In this document: one piece after another, positions 17,078-27,342 of the stretch | Layout: each line of letters begins with the position of its first letter | Numbering within the stretch: the first letter of the stretch is position 1 | Source of the DNA: Niveispirillum cyanobacteriorum | GTDB lineage: Bacteria; Pseudomonadota; Alphaproteobacteria; Azospirillales; Azospirillaceae | Assembly: GCF_002868735.1 (NCBI RefSeq) | Contig: NZ_CP025611.1 | Span: forward strand, 552,501-616,500 | DNA: 64,000 nt | Direction of reading: 5' to 3' | Position numbers and translations under genes: made by a program | Notes under the pieces: model-generated | What the model saw: the letters and a program-made list of their open reading frames with translations, nothing else | Told to the model about the DNA's origin: nothing | Database searches by the model: none

Positions 17078-17818
17078 ATGGCTTTGCGCGCAGTTGTTAA
17101 GGAATGGGCGGGTCTGATCGGTTTCGTTGCCGGCTTCTACCTTGTCATTAATACGCTGCTGTTTGCGGGTTTCCACGTCCCATCGGAAAGCATGCTGCCC
17201 ACCTTGAAGGTGGGGGATCAGTTCTATGCGGCCAAATACGCCTATGGCTACAGCCGCTTCTCCACCAGCTTCGTGCCGCTGCCCTTCGGCGGCGCGACCC
17301 GCTTCCCCGACATCACGCCCGAACGCGGTGATATCGTCGTCTTCCGTCTGCCCACGACGGAGGAAGATTATGTGAAGCGTGTCATCGGCCTGCCCGGTGA
17401 CACGGTCCAGGTGATGGGCGGCCGCCTCTATATCAATGGCACCGAGGTCCCGCGCGAAAAGACCCGCGACTATTCCTACCGCGACAATGGCGGCATGGTG
17501 GTGCAGGTCACGGAGTACACCGAAACCCTGCCCAATGGTCGCAAGCACCTGATCATCGAACAGCGCGATGACGGCTTTGCCGACAACACGCCCGAATATA
17601 AGGTGCCGGAAGGCCACCTGTTCATGATGGGCGATAATCGCGACAATTCGCAGGACAGCCGCTACCTGCGTCAGGTCGGCTATATCCCGGTCGAGCGCGT
17701 CCTGGGTCGTGTCTCCATGGTGGCCTTCGCACGCAAGTCCTGCACGGCAGAAGAAGGCCTGATCTGCCCCGGCGGCGGCTGGTCCGACCGTCTGTTCCAC
17801 TGGGTGGCGGCTGACTGA
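17078..17818 (+). CDS. lepB: Signal peptidase I (first of a tandem pair)
   Basis: The enzyme cleaves signal peptides of exported proteins at the outer face of the inner membrane. It has 246 residues, one N-terminal membrane helix (about 11-30), the nucleophile S38 in PSESMLPTL, the general base K100 in DYVKRVIGLPGD, and box E GDNRDNSQDSR. A conserved C-terminal cysteine pair (CTAEEGLICPGGGW) may form a disulphide. The ATG at 17078 is preceded by GGAAGG. Its stop overlaps the start of the second copy by one base, so the two are coupled. The dyad is intact, so this is an active enzyme by sequence. Confidence 0.92.
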   Translation: MALRAVVKEWAGLIGFVAGFYLVINTLLFAGFHVPSESMLPTLKVGDQFYAAKYAYGYSRFSTSFVPLPFGGATRFPDITPERGDIVVFRLPTTEEDYVKRVIGLPGDTVQVMGGRLYINGTEVPREKTRDYSYRDNGGMVVQVTEYTETLPNGRKHLIIEQRDDGFADNTPEYKVPEGHLFMMGDNRDNSQDSRYLRQVGYIPVERVLGRVSMVAFARKSCTAEEGLICPGGGWSDRLFHWVAAD

Positions 17819-18573
17819 TGGCGGGGGACGCGGGCACGGCTGCGGTGAAGTCGAAGGCCCGTGAATGGGCCGGTTCCATCGCCACCTTCGCCGGTGTCGT
17901 GCTGGTGGTGAACACCTTCCTGTATCAGGGTTTCTACGTCCCTTCCGAAAGCATGCTGCCCACCCTGACCGTGGGTGACCAGTTCTATGCGGCCAAGTAT
18001 CCCTACGGCTACAGCCGCTTCTCCACCCCCTTCGTACCCTTGCCCTTCGGGTCCGGTCGTGTGTTCAGCGGCTTGCCCGAACGCGGCGATATCGTCGTCT
18101 TCCGCAAGGCGGGGGAGGAGAATGATCTGGTCAAGCGGGTTGTGGGCTTGCCGGGTGACCGGCTGCAATGGGTGGGGGGCCGGCTTTATATCAATGGCGC
18201 GCTGGTGGCGCGGGAAAAGCTGCGCGACATCACCTACCGCGCCCAATCCGGGGCGGTCGTCACCGCCACCGAATATCAGGAAACCCTGCCCGGCGGACGC
18301 CGCCACCTGATCCTGGAAAACAGCGACGCGGGCATGGCCGATAACACCCCGGAATATGTCGTACCCGACGGCCATTTGTTCATGGCCGGCGACAACCGCG
18401 ACAATTCCGGCGACAGCCGTTTTCTGAACGATGTCGGCTATGTCCCCCTGGAACGCGTGCTGGGCCGCGTCTCCACGGTGGCGTTCACGCGCAGCGGCTG
18501 TTCGGCCGATGAAGGGCTGGTCTGTCCGGGTGGCGGCTGGTGGGATCGGTTCTTCCGATCGGTGGGCAAATGA
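17818..18573 (+). CDS. lepB: Signal peptidase I (second of a tandem pair)
   Basis: This 251-residue paralogue is nearly colinear with the preceding gene. It has a membrane helix at about 19-37, nucleophile S45 in PSESMLPTL, base K106 in DLVKRVVGLPGD, GDNRDNSGDSR, and the same C-terminal cysteine pair (CSADEGLVCPGGGW). Its ATG overlaps the TGA of copy one. The typical alphaproteobacterial order (acpS-lepB-rnc-era) is absent here, so another lepB may exist elsewhere. The two copies may divide substrates or only raise dosage. Confidence 0.92.
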   Translation: MAGDAGTAAVKSKAREWAGSIATFAGVVLVVNTFLYQGFYVPSESMLPTLTVGDQFYAAKYPYGYSRFSTPFVPLPFGSGRVFSGLPERGDIVVFRKAGEENDLVKRVVGLPGDRLQWVGGRLYINGALVAREKLRDITYRAQSGAVVTATEYQETLPGGRRHLILENSDAGMADNTPEYVVPDGHLFMAGDNRDNSGDSRFLNDVGYVPLERVLGRVSTVAFTRSGCSADEGLVCPGGGWWDRFFRSVGK

Positions 18574-18627
18574 AGGGCTTCTTCGATTTAACTTGAGGTC
18601 CCTCGGGCGTGAAGTCCGGCTTGTGGC

Positions 18628-19032
18628 TCAGTGAATGGTGTCGAGATTGTCGAGGACCTCAAAATTGATCTCAAACCTGATGTCCTGTACATGGCTCGAT
18701 GCTTCGAGTTCGTCACGGTACTTGGGAATGGAGAAGATGCCTGTCGCGAAGCGTGTGAAGAAATCCTCCACCTCCGTCCGGGGCGCTTCGTAGCAATCGA
18801 CCTGGATGATGATCCTCTTTCCCGTTGTTTCCGGGAATTTCCGGGCCAACTGACCTTCCAGGGCCGCATCGACGCAGATGAAAAGCCGCTCCTGCAAAAG
18901 ACGGAGATGATGCTCCACGGGCATATCCCACGTCCCCTCCACGAGAACCATTTTCCACGTATCCTCGTCATCTCCTTTGGCAACAAAGTCGACGATGATC
19001 GTCTCAGGGGTCGCCATGGCCTCCACATCCAT
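18628..19032 (-). CDS. DUF6572-like small cytosolic protein
   Basis: This 134-residue acidic protein has the run of the DUF6572 family: a strand IIVDFVAKG, then WKMVLVEGTWD, a helix with HHLRLLQERLF, FPETTGKRIIIQVDCYEAP, and a C-terminal strand IRFEINFEVL. The family is often found near polymorphic toxin immunity genes in other bacteria, but no toxin is visible here. GGAG lies nine bases before the 19032 start; the ATG at 19017 is an alternative. The family call is from memory of the pattern and is moderately sure. Confidence 0.6.
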   Translation of the reverse strand: MDVEAMATPETIIVDFVAKGDDEDTWKMVLVEGTWDMPVEHHLRLLQERLFICVDAALEGQLARKFPETTGKRIIIQVDCYEAPRTEVEDFFTRFATGIFSIPKYRDELEASSHVQDIRFEINFEVLDNLDTIH

Positions 19033-19064
19033 TCATTGAAGCTCCGGTGACGGGTTGAGAACGA

Positions 19065-21671
19065 TTACTCAGCCGCCGCGGCCGGTTCTTCTTCCTGCTT
19101 GGGCATGGGCAGGCCATTGATGGTGGCGACGGCCAAGGCGGCGATATAGGGCAGGGACTGGACCACCAGCATAGCCGACCAGATATAGGCGTCGCGATTG
19201 TCGCCGCCTTCTTTCCAGCCCACGGCAAAGGCCGTGACCCAGAGGGCCAGCATCAGCATGACCTCTTCCTTGGCATGCAGGAAGCCCTGGATCAGGGCCG
19301 GCTGATCCTCGCACTTGGGCGTACGCACGAAGGGACGGCCTTCGGTGAAGAGCCCGGTCCAGACGGCGCGGCCCACCGTATGGGTCAGGGCCATGCCGGC
19401 CACGGCGGCATTCACCTTATCCAGGAAGCCGCACTTCACCCGCGCCGCATAGAGCCAAAGCCCGCATGCCACCTTGAAGAAGAACACGCCCAGGGTCGGC
19501 ATGATGAAGACGGTGGGCGGGAACTCGAAATAGCGCGGGGCAAACAGCAGGCCCAGGGACCAGAAGATGCCGCCCACCACGAACAGCATATGGGCCGCAT
19601 CGGCAAACCAGGGCAGCCAGCCGGTGACAAAATGGTATTTCTGGCCAAAGGTCAGGGTCTTGCCGCTGGGCAGGAATTCCCGCCAATGCCGCTTGATGAT
19701 CTGTACCGCGCCATAGGCCCAGCGGAAGCGCTGGGTCTTGTACCCGGCGAAGCTGTCGGGGACCAGACCCTTGCCGAAGCTGTCGGGCATATAGACGCTT
19801 TCCAGCCCCTCCTCGAACAGCCGCAGGCCCAGCTCCGCGTCCTCGCAGATACACCATTCGGCCCACCAGCCGACGCGCTTCAGGATGGAAGTGCGGATCA
19901 GGGTCATGGTGCCGTGCTGGATGATGGCGTTGCGTTCGTTCCGCTGGACCATGCCAATATGGAAAAAGCCCTGATATTCCCAGTTGATCATCCGGTGGAA
20001 AGGATGGATGTGCCAGTCGCGGTAATCCTGCGGGCTCTGGACGAAAGCCACCTTCTGGCTTTCAAAATAGGGGATGGTGGAGGACAGCCAGTCGGGCGTG
20101 ACCTGATAGTCGCTGTCGATGACGCCCACCACCTCGGCATCCGGGGCGGTCACGGCCAGACCGAAATTCAGGGCGCCAGCCTTGTATCCCGGCCATTTGG
20201 CCAGATGGAAGAAGCGGAAATGCGGACCCAGCTTGGCGCAATGTGCCTCCAGCGGCTTCCAGACTTCCTCATCCTTGGTGTTGTTGTCGATGACCAGCAC
20301 TTCGAAGTTGGGATAATCCATCTTCGCCAGCGCGTTCAGCGTCTCGATCACCATATGCGCCGGCTCATTATAGCAGGGCACGTGGATGGAAACCTTAGGG
20401 TAATAACCGGTGGCGTTGGCCTTCACGGGCGTGAATTTCCGCTTCCAGCGGTCGGTCCAGACCACCTCCGTCAGCTCCAGCCCGTCGATCAGCACGACGA
20501 TCAGCAGCAAGATCTGCGCACAGATCAGGATCAGGAAGGCCACGAAGGACATGGTGTTCATGCCCGTCGTCATCGCCTCCGTCGCGGTCCACACCAGACC
20601 GGACGCGATCCCCTGGATCAGCGCGCCATAGAAAAGCTGCCCCGCCGGCTTCAAATCATCACGGGCCAGCACGAACCAGAACATCGGGATGAAGGCCAGA
20701 AGTGTGGCGATGGCGCACAGCACGGGCCAGCCCGGTACCTCGAACACCCCACCTTCCATGGGGAATTTCATCTGGCGATGGGTATCCCAGATGCCCCAGT
20801 TCGCTTCCGCCTCGCCACCGATCTCCCGCTTCCAGGGCTGGTCGAACCCTTCCATGATGTAATAGTCCCAGCGGTTTTCACCGGCCAGGTTCAGGAAGTT
20901 GCGGATGAACTGGGCCTGATTGACCAGGCTAGCCTGCGCGCCGCCGCGATAGGGGCCGTCCGACGGCCAACCGGCCTCACCGATCAGGATATGCTTGTCC
21001 GGGTACTTGGCCCGCACCTCGTCATAGCCACGGCGCACCTGTTCCATGGCCTGCTCGATGGGAACCTTTTCCCAATAGGGCAGCAGATGGATGGTGATGT
21101 AATCGACGGCCTGTGCCAGCTCGGGATATTTGATCCAGACATAGGGCGGCTCGGCGGTGGAGACGGGCACGTCCATCTGCCGCTTCACGCGCTGGACATA
21201 GTCGATCAGCGCCTCGACCTCCAGATCTCCGCGATACATCACCTCGTTGCCGACCATGACGCGCGTCACATTCTTGTTGGCGCGGGTCAGGCGGACCAGG
21301 GAGTTAATCTCCTGCTCATTCTTGCCCAGATCGCCGGAAATCCAGGCGCCTGCGGTCACGTCCAGATCGTATTTGGCCGCGATCTCCGGCGTCACTTCCA
21401 GGCCGTCGGTGGCCGTGTAGGTGCGGATAGAGCGGACGAAGGGGGCGACGACGGCCACGTCGCGCTCAATATCTGAACGCGACGGATGCCGGCCATCCTG
21501 CGGATTCTGATGTTCCTGATAGGGGCTGAAGGCGACGCCGGATATCGTGCCCGACCACAGTTTCTCGGGCGTCGTGGGGCGGTTGGACAGGGCCCAGGCC
21601 CCGATATTGCCCAGGACCAGCAGCAACAGCACACCCCAGGCCGAAGCCCGCATCTTCAAAATCTTGCCCAT
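19065..21671 (-). CDS. Membrane beta-glucan synthase: GH17-like domain fused to GT2 glycosyltransferase
   Basis: This 868-residue inner-membrane protein has an N-terminal signal-anchor (8-28), then a periplasmic GH17-like (beta-1,3-glucanase/transglycosylase) domain at about 38-310 with VMVGNEVMYRGD and LIGEAGWPSDG, which carry the acid and nucleophile glutamates. Two to three membrane helices (about 318-400) follow, then the GT2 domain from V427 with D519/D521 in DSDY, ED at 610-611 and QRFRW at 647-651. C-terminal helices end the protein. The same domain pair is seen in Pseudomonas NdvB and rhizobial cyclic glucan enzymes, so a linear or cyclic beta-1,3 (mixed 1,6) glucan is the likely product. 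It stands as a single gene. Confidence 0.85.
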   Translation of the reverse strand: MGKILKMRASAWGVLLLLVLGNIGAWALSNRPTTPEKLWSGTISGVAFSPYQEHQNPQDGRHPSRSDIERDVAVVAPFVRSIRTYTATDGLEVTPEIAAKYDLDVTAGAWISGDLGKNEQEINSLVRLTRANKNVTRVMVGNEVMYRGDLEVEALIDYVQRVKRQMDVPVSTAEPPYVWIKYPELAQAVDYITIHLLPYWEKVPIEQAMEQVRRGYDEVRAKYPDKHILIGEAGWPSDGPYRGGAQASLVNQAQFIRNFLNLAGENRWDYYIMEGFDQPWKREIGGEAEANWGIWDTHRQMKFPMEGGVFEVPGWPVLCAIATLLAFIPMFWFVLARDDLKPAGQLFYGALIQGIASGLVWTATEAMTTGMNTMSFVAFLILICAQILLLIVVLIDGLELTEVVWTDRWKRKFTPVKANATGYYPKVSIHVPCYNEPAHMVIETLNALAKMDYPNFEVLVIDNNTKDEEVWKPLEAHCAKLGPHFRFFHLAKWPGYKAGALNFGLAVTAPDAEVVGVIDSDYQVTPDWLSSTIPYFESQKVAFVQSPQDYRDWHIHPFHRMINWEYQGFFHIGMVQRNERNAIIQHGTMTLIRTSILKRVGWWAEWCICEDAELGLRLFEEGLESVYMPDSFGKGLVPDSFAGYKTQRFRWAYGAVQIIKRHWREFLPSGKTLTFGQKYHFVTGWLPWFADAAHMLFVVGGIFWSLGLLFAPRYFEFPPTVFIMPTLGVFFFKVACGLWLYAARVKCGFLDKVNAAVAGMALTHTVGRAVWTGLFTEGRPFVRTPKCEDQPALIQGFLHAKEEVMLMLALWVTAFAVGWKEGGDNRDAYIWSAMLVVQSLPYIAALAVATINGLPMPKQEEEPAAAAE

Positions 21672-21850
21672 CGTTCCTGTCTTGCCCCTGGGAACACCGA
21701 CCGCCAGGAATGGCGGCGGGTCAATCTCTGGCAGCCGTTTCTGTTATTTTTGTGAAAAGCGCAATGGCCATCCGTTGTGACAGGGCTGAGCATAGCGCAG
21801 GCGGCCCGTCTTGGTATAGACCGGGCAGAATGGCAGGGCAGGGGAAGGTG

Positions 21851-22291
21851 ATGGAAACCGGCTTTGATCTGGATGCGCGTCTGATGGCGGATACGGTTAC
21901 GCTGGGTGACTGGCCCTTGTCGCGCGTTCTGCTGATGCGCAATCGCCTGTTCCCCTGGCTGGTCCTAGTGCCGCGCCGGGCGGGGGCGGTGGAAATCCAT
22001 CGCCTGTCGCCCGCCGATCAGGTTTTGCTGACGCGCGAGACCTCGGCTGCGGCCCGCGTGCTGGAGCGGTTGTTCCAGCCGGACAAGATCAATACCGGCG
22101 CCCTGGGCAATGTCGTGTCGCAGCTGCATATGCACGTTATCGCGCGGCGCCGTGACGATCCCGCCTGGCCAGGACCTGTCTGGGGCCGTGGCCTCAGTGC
22201 TGCCTATGGTGGCGACGAACTGACGGCGCTGGCCGACCGGCTGTGGGACGCGCTGAAGACCGAAATTGCTGTAATTCGGGATATGAAATGA
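21851..22291 (+). CDS. HIT family nucleotide hydrolase/transferase
   Basis: This 146-residue protein has a histidine-triad fold. The triad region reads QLHMHVIAR (residues 91-99), with H93 and H95 kept and Q91 in place of the first histidine, a variant seen in one bacterial HIT branch. It is likely to act on dinucleoside polyphosphates or nucleotide conjugates. The start at 21851 follows AGGGG by six bases. Longer upstream reading was rejected because it reaches the divergent glucan synthase promoter. Its TGA overlaps the next start by four bases. Confidence 0.85.
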   Translation: METGFDLDARLMADTVTLGDWPLSRVLLMRNRLFPWLVLVPRRAGAVEIHRLSPADQVLLTRETSAAARVLERLFQPDKINTGALGNVVSQLHMHVIARRRDDPAWPGPVWGRGLSAAYGGDELTALADRLWDALKTEIAVIRDMK

Positions 22292-23136
22292 AGAATCTCC
22301 TGACCTCGGCCCTGCTGGCCGCTTGTATTCTCGCCCCGATACCGGTGCAGGCGACGGACGCGCCCGGCCTTGGAGCCAGTGAGGCAATTCAGTTCGGTAC
22401 CGGCTACAGCCTGGACTCTGCGGTTCTGAAGGAAAAACGGCGTATCAATGTGCTGCTGCCCGCCTCTTATGCCGATGGCAAGCGCAGCTACCCGGTGCTG
22501 TATCTGATCGATGGCGGCACCAAGGAGGATTGGTTCCATATCGCGGGTCTGGTGCAACTGGGCGAGTTGAACGGTGTCACCAGGGAAGTGATTCTGGTTG
22601 GCATCGAGGGGACGGACCGCAAGCGCGACCTGACCTCCCCCTCCCAGGACCCTCTGGATATCAAGGAACTACCCACCCATGGCGGGGCTGACAATTTCCG
22701 CCGCTTCCTGAGTGCGGAGTTGAAACCCTTCATCGAGAAGAACTTCCGCACCGATGGCGAGACCGGTGTGATCGGCGAAAGCCTGGCCGGCCTGTTCATC
22801 CTGGAGACCCTCCTGCGCCAGCCGGAAATCTTCACCCATTACATCGCCATCAGCCCCTCTTTGTGGTGGAACAAGGAGGCCCTGTCCTATCAGGCGGCAG
22901 AGCTTCTGAAGGCACACAAGCCCGGCACGCGCAGCCTGCATCTTGCCATAGGGAACGAGGGTGGCGGCATGCGTGGCGGCCTGGACCGGGTGATGGCGGC
23001 ATTGAAGACGGAGGCGCCGACGGGCCTGACCTGGGATTTTCAGGATTTGCCCGGCGAGCGGCACCATTCCGTCTACCACCCCGCCGCCCTGACAGCTCTG
23101 CGCGCGGCCTTTCCGGGGCCGAACCCGATCAAATAG
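22288..23136 (+). CDS. Secreted alpha/beta-hydrolase, esterase D/Fes-like (PF00756)
   Basis: This 282-residue protein has a signal peptide (1-22, ending PVQA-T). The fold elements are INVLLPASYADGK, YPVLYLIDGG, VGIEGTDRKRDLTSP, and the nucleophile elbow GESLAG with the serine in the GxSxG position. A histidine in GERHHSV near the C-terminus is the likely base. Relatives include IroE/Fes (ferric siderophore esterases) and other carboxylesterases. No siderophore genes are adjacent, so the substrate is open. It is coupled to the HIT gene by an ATGA overlap. Confidence 0.85.
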   Translation: MKNLLTSALLAACILAPIPVQATDAPGLGASEAIQFGTGYSLDSAVLKEKRRINVLLPASYADGKRSYPVLYLIDGGTKEDWFHIAGLVQLGELNGVTREVILVGIEGTDRKRDLTSPSQDPLDIKELPTHGGADNFRRFLSAELKPFIEKNFRTDGETGVIGESLAGLFILETLLRQPEIFTHYIAISPSLWWNKEALSYQAAELLKAHKPGTRSLHLAIGNEGGGMRGGLDRVMAALKTEAPTGLTWDFQDLPGERHHSVYHPAALTALRAAFPGPNPIK

Positions 23137-23284
23137 GGTGTGGTGGGGCATAGCCCTTACAGATAAGGATTGATAGCCTTTGCGGTCAGGGTGAGCTTAT
23201 GGCTCGATCTTGCTGACACCTATCCCCTAAGGCCAGTATAGAACCCAGTACCCATGCCCCTACCACATCTGGTATGGATAGGGC

Positions 23285-25549
23285 ATGACCGACGCTGCCT
23301 ATGAAATCCTGGACAAGCGACTGGCCGAAGCTCTCGGTGAACGCTACCTGTCCTATGCACTCTCCACCATCGTCTCCCGTTCGCTGCCCGATGTGCGCGA
23401 CGGGTTGAAGCCGGTGCATCGGCGCATCCTGTTCGCCATGAGCCAGCTGAAGCTGGACCCCAACACGATGCCGAAAAAGTCGGCGCGCGTGGTCGGCGAT
23501 GTGATCGGTAAGTTCCATCCCCATGGCGACCAATCCGTTTATGACGCGCTGGTCCGTCTGGCGCAGGATTTCGCCAGCCGCTATCCGCTGGTCGAGGGGC
23601 AGGGGAATTTCGGCAATATCGACGGCGATAATGCCGCCGCCATGCGATATACCGAGGCCAAGCTGACGGAGGTTGCCAAGGCCCTGATGCAGGGCCTGGA
23701 TGAGGACGCGACCGATTTCCGCCCCACCTATGATGGTGACGGGCAGGAACCGGTGGTCCTGCCGGCGGCGTTCCCCAACCTGCTGGCCAATGGGTCCGCC
23801 GGCATTGCGGTGGGCATGGCGACCAGCATTCCGCCGCACAATGTCGGTGAGATTTGCGGTGCGCTGAACTTAATCATCGAACGCGAATTGCTGCCCGCCC
23901 CGGAAAAGCGGCGGCCCGTGACGGTGGATGAACTGGTCAGCTGGGTGCGCGGTCCCGATTTCCCGACGGGCGGCGTGCTGGTGGAAAGCCGTGCCAACAT
24001 CATTGAGGCTTATCGCACCGGTCGTGGCGCCTTCCGCCTGCGTTCCCGCTGGACCAAGGAGGCGATGGGACAGGGCACCTGGCAGGTGGTGGTCACCGAG
24101 ATCCCCTATCAGGTGCAGAAATCGCGTCTGGTGGAAAAGATTGCGGAGCTGCTGGCCGAACGCAAACTGCCCCTGCTGGAGGATGTGCGCGACGAATCAG
24201 CAGAAGATATCCGCCTCGTCCTGATCCCGAAAAGCCGGAATGTCGATCCCGCGGTATTGATGGAGCAGTTGTTCCGTAATACCGATCTGGAAATCCGCTT
24301 CAGCCTGAACATGAATGTGCTGGATGGTGGAACCATCCCGCGCGTTATGACCCTGCATGAGGTGTTGAACGCGTTCCTGGCCCACCGTCAGGACGTGCTG
24401 ATCCGCCGTTCCCGCTTCCGTCTGGCGGAGATTGAGCATCGGCTGGAGGTGCTGGGCGGCTATCTGATTGCGTATCTGAACCTTGATGAGGTCATCCGCA
24501 TCATCCGTGAGGAGGATGAGCCGAAGAAGGAGTTGATGCGCACGTTCCAGCTGACCGATGTTCAGGCCGAAGCCATCCTGAACATGCGCCTGCGCAGCTT
24601 GCGTCGCCTGGAAGAGTTCGAGATCAAGAAGGAACATGATGCCCTGTCGGCGGAGAAGTCGAAGCTGACAGAGCTGCTGGAGGATGAGGGCAAGCGCTGG
24701 AAATCCATCCGCTCCGAAGTGCAGCAGATGGACAAAAAGTTTGGTCGCTCCACCGCGCTTGGTGAGCGCCGGACTGAGGTGGGCGACGCACCTGCCGAGA
24801 TCGTGGTGCCGGTTGAGGCGATGATCGAGCGGGAGCCTCTGACCGTCTTCCTGTCGGAAAAGGGCTGGATCCGCGCCGTGTCCCGCCACCTGACCCCGGC
24901 GGAGGTCGCGGATGCAAAGTATAAGGACGGCGACCAGGAACGATTTGTCCTGCGCGTGCAGACCACCGACAAGCTGTTGGTCTTTGCCTCCAACGGCAAA
25001 TTCTACACGCTGGGGGCCGACAAGCTGCCGCGCGGGCGGGGGTTTGGGGAACCCGTGCGCTTGATGGCCGATTTCGGCGACGCCGAGATCGTGACCCTGT
25101 TCGCGCATGTGCCGGGGCAGAAGCTGATCGTGGCCAGCAGCGATGGCCGTGGCTTCCAGGTGGAAGCGGACGAGGTGGTGGCCCAGACCCGCGCCGGCAA
25201 ACAGGTCCTGAACCCGTCTGATGGCGGTGTTGCTGCCCTGGTCATCCCGGTGGAGGGCGATGCGGTTGCCGTGATCGGCAATAACCGCAAGCTGCTGGTC
25301 TTCAAGCTGGAAGAATTGCCCGTCATGACGCGGGGCAAGGGCGTAGCCTTGCAGAAATACAAGGATGCCAGCCTGTCGGATGTGAAGACCTTCAACCTGG
25401 CCGATGGTCTGTCCTGGAAGATGGGCGGGGCGGAAGGCCGGGTGCGCAGCGTCACCATGCCCGAACTGTCCGGCTGGGTCGCCTTCCGTGGCACCCAGGG
25501 TAAGCTCCCACCCACCGGCTTCCCCCGGAACAACAAGTTCACCGATTGA
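23285..25549 (+). CDS. parC: DNA topoisomerase IV subunit A
   Basis: This is the 754-residue catalytic subunit of the decatenating type IIA topoisomerase. The breakage-reunion domain has the catalytic pair R121/Y122 in AAMRYTEAK and the quinolone region [14 protein letters not shown]. The C-terminal beta-pinwheel is shorter than in GyrA and lacks a GyrA box, which separates it from GyrA. The partner parE is not in the window. The serine normally found after HPHGD in E. coli ParC is glutamine, as is common in this class; no resistance meaning is implied. Confidence 0.95.
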   Translation: MTDAAYEILDKRLAEALGERYLSYALSTIVSRSLPDVRDGLKPVHRRILFAMSQLKLDPNTMPKKSARVVGDVIGKFHPHGDQSVYDALVRLAQDFASRYPLVEGQGNFGNIDGDNAAAMRYTEAKLTEVAKALMQGLDEDATDFRPTYDGDGQEPVVLPAAFPNLLANGSAGIAVGMATSIPPHNVGEICGALNLIIERELLPAPEKRRPVTVDELVSWVRGPDFPTGGVLVESRANIIEAYRTGRGAFRLRSRWTKEAMGQGTWQVVVTEIPYQVQKSRLVEKIAELLAERKLPLLEDVRDESAEDIRLVLIPKSRNVDPAVLMEQLFRNTDLEIRFSLNMNVLDGGTIPRVMTLHEVLNAFLAHRQDVLIRRSRFRLAEIEHRLEVLGGYLIAYLNLDEVIRIIREEDEPKKELMRTFQLTDVQAEAILNMRLRSLRRLEEFEIKKEHDALSAEKSKLTELLEDEGKRWKSIRSEVQQMDKKFGRSTALGERRTEVGDAPAEIVVPVEAMIEREPLTVFLSEKGWIRAVSRHLTPAEVADAKYKDGDQERFVLRVQTTDKLLVFASNGKFYTLGADKLPRGRGFGEPVRLMADFGDAEIVTLFAHVPGQKLIVASSDGRGFQVEADEVVAQTRAGKQVLNPSDGGVAALVIPVEGDAVAVIGNNRKLLVFKLEELPVMTRGKGVALQKYKDASLSDVKTFNLADGLSWKMGGAEGRVRSVTMPELSGWVAFRGTQGKLPPTGFPRNNKFTD

Positions 25550-25557
25550 TCGCCTGA

Positions 25558-27342
25558 ATGCGCCTGCTCTTCTGCTGCCTCCTCCTGCTTGCTGCCGTCC
25601 TGCCGGTACGGGCGGAGGTTACAGGTGAGATGGAGGCGGCCCTGCGTGAACAGGGGCTGACGGGTGCCGTCTGGGCCCTGGTCACGCCGGAGGGGGTAGC
25701 AACCGGGGCTGCCGGTCTGGCCGATGCGGGCACCGGCGAGGCCATGCGACCCGACCACCGGGTGCAGATGGGATCAGTGACCAAGACGGTACTGGCCACG
25801 GGTGTGCTTCGTCTCGTCACGATGAGCCGCCTGTCTCTGGATCAACCGCTGGCCGACATCCTGCCCACGGTCGCCATCGATAATCCCTGGACCGCAACCC
25901 ATCCGCTTCGCCTGCGCCATCTGCTGGACCATACGTCGGGTCTGGATGATGCGCGGCTTTGGCAGGTTTTCAGTTTGTTGCCCACCCCTGACACGCCCCT
26001 GGTCCAGGGGATCAGCCGCCCCGGAAAAGCACTGCGTCTGCGCTGGCCACCGGGGCAACGCTTCTCCTACTCCAACACGGGCTACACGCTGCTTGGTATG
26101 GTGGTGGAGGCAGTGACGGGGGAGCGGTATGAGGATTGGCTTGACCGTGAACTCCTGACGCCACTAGGCATGCGGGACAGCACCTTCGGCTTTGTAACGC
26201 AGACGGGGCCGGATGCCGATCCCCGGCTTGCCATGGGCCATTTCGACGATGGGTCGACCCAGGCTGCCATCCCCTGGTTCACCCGCCCCGCTGGACAGTT
26301 CACGACCAGTGCCGCTGACATGGCGCGGCTGGCGCAGTTCCTGATGGACGATGGCATGATCAATGGGCTGCCGTTCATCGCCTCTGACCTGCTGCACGCC
26401 ATGGGGCATCAGACGGGCACAGCAGCGGCCAAGGCTGGTCTGCCCATTGGTTATGCGCTGGGCCTGCAAGCCCGCGATCGGCATGGTGTGGTGGGGCTCT
26501 GTCATGCCGGCAATATCGTTGGCTACCGTGCCATGCTCTGTCTCTACCCAGATCAGGGTAAGGCGTTTTTCGTAAGCGTGAATGCAGACAGTGAGACGGC
26601 CAGCTACACAGCCCTGGACGCCACCCTGATCCGTTCCCTTGGACTTCCAACCCTGCCCCCATTACCGCCTGTTGCGGACCCGGATAGGGAAAAGTGGCAG
26701 GGCCTCTACACCCCATTGCCCAACCGTTTTAATCAGTTCTCCTATCTGGACGGGCTGACAGCAACCGTAACGGTGGCGGCGGTCTCCGATGGTCTTCTTC
26801 TGACCAACATGCAAAGGCCGGATCGCCTGCTGCTTCCCTTGGGCAACGGCCTGTTCCGGCAGCAGGATCGCAGCATCGCCTCGCATGTGTTCATGGACGA
26901 CTCCGAAGGTGTCTCCTTCAGTGATGGCGGGCAAAGCTATCAACGCGTGCAAGCATGGCGTTTCTGGTTGGGCTGGCTATCAGTCGGGGTGGGTCTGCTG
27001 GGCCTTGGATGGCTGCTGCTGGCCGGTCTCTGGCGGCTGACTTTCGGTCCGCGCAGTCTGGGCGGGATGGTCAGCATTTCCGCCCTGCTGGCCCTGGCGC
27101 TGCCCGCGCCGTTCCTGATCTGGGGGCAGTCGTTCCTGGCGCTGGGCGATGCCACCGTGGGCAGCGTGCTATTGGCCGTTGTGACCGGTCTGTTGCCGGT
27201 CGCCCTTCTGGCGGCCCTTTATCTTGATCGCCACCATACCGGCCGTTTGCCATGGCTGGACCGGTTCGCGTCGGTCGCCGCCTTGCAATGGCTGACCGTC
27301 TTGGCCGCGGCCGGCCTGGTGCCGCTGCGCCTTTGGGGATAA
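25558..27342 (+). CDS. Class C beta-lactamase-like serine hydrolase with C-terminal membrane helices
   Basis: This 594-residue protein has a signal peptide (1-19, LPVRA-E). The serine hydrolase domain (about 20-360) carries S73-V-T-K76, Y171-S-N173 and a downstream HAGNIVG segment that replaces KTG. A linker domain follows, then about four membrane helices (residues about 470-590). The group includes esterases and D-amino-acid peptidases (PBP4*/EstB type), and a resistance enzyme is unlikely. It starts eight bases after parC on the same strand. The active site faces the periplasm. Confidence 0.85.
   Translation: MRLLFCCLLLLAAVLPVRAEVTGEMEAALREQGLTGAVWALVTPEGVATGAAGLADAGTGEAMRPDHRVQMGSVTKTVLATGVLRLVTMSRLSLDQPLADILPTVAIDNPWTATHPLRLRHLLDHTSGLDDARLWQVFSLLPTPDTPLVQGISRPGKALRLRWPPGQRFSYSNTGYTLLGMVVEAVTGERYEDWLDRELLTPLGMRDSTFGFVTQTGPDADPRLAMGHFDDGSTQAAIPWFTRPAGQFTTSAADMARLAQFLMDDGMINGLPFIASDLLHAMGHQTGTAAAKAGLPIGYALGLQARDRHGVVGLCHAGNIVGYRAMLCLYPDQGKAFFVSVNADSETASYTALDATLIRSLGLPTLPPLPPVADPDREKWQGLYTPLPNRFNQFSYLDGLTATVTVAAVSDGLLLTNMQRPDRLLLPLGNGLFRQQDRSIASHVFMDDSEGVSFSDGGQSYQRVQAWRFWLGWLSVGVGLLGLGWLLLAGLWRLTFGPRSLGGMVSISALLALALPAPFLIWGQSFLALGDATVGSVLLAVVTGLLPVALLAALYLDRHHTGRLPWLDRFASVAALQWLTVLAAAGLVPLRLWG

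Noticed and set aside
25558-27342. Beta-lactamase resistance gene
   Set aside because: The SxxK and YxN motifs are present but the KTG motif is not, and membrane helices follow; a peptidase or esterase role is more likely.
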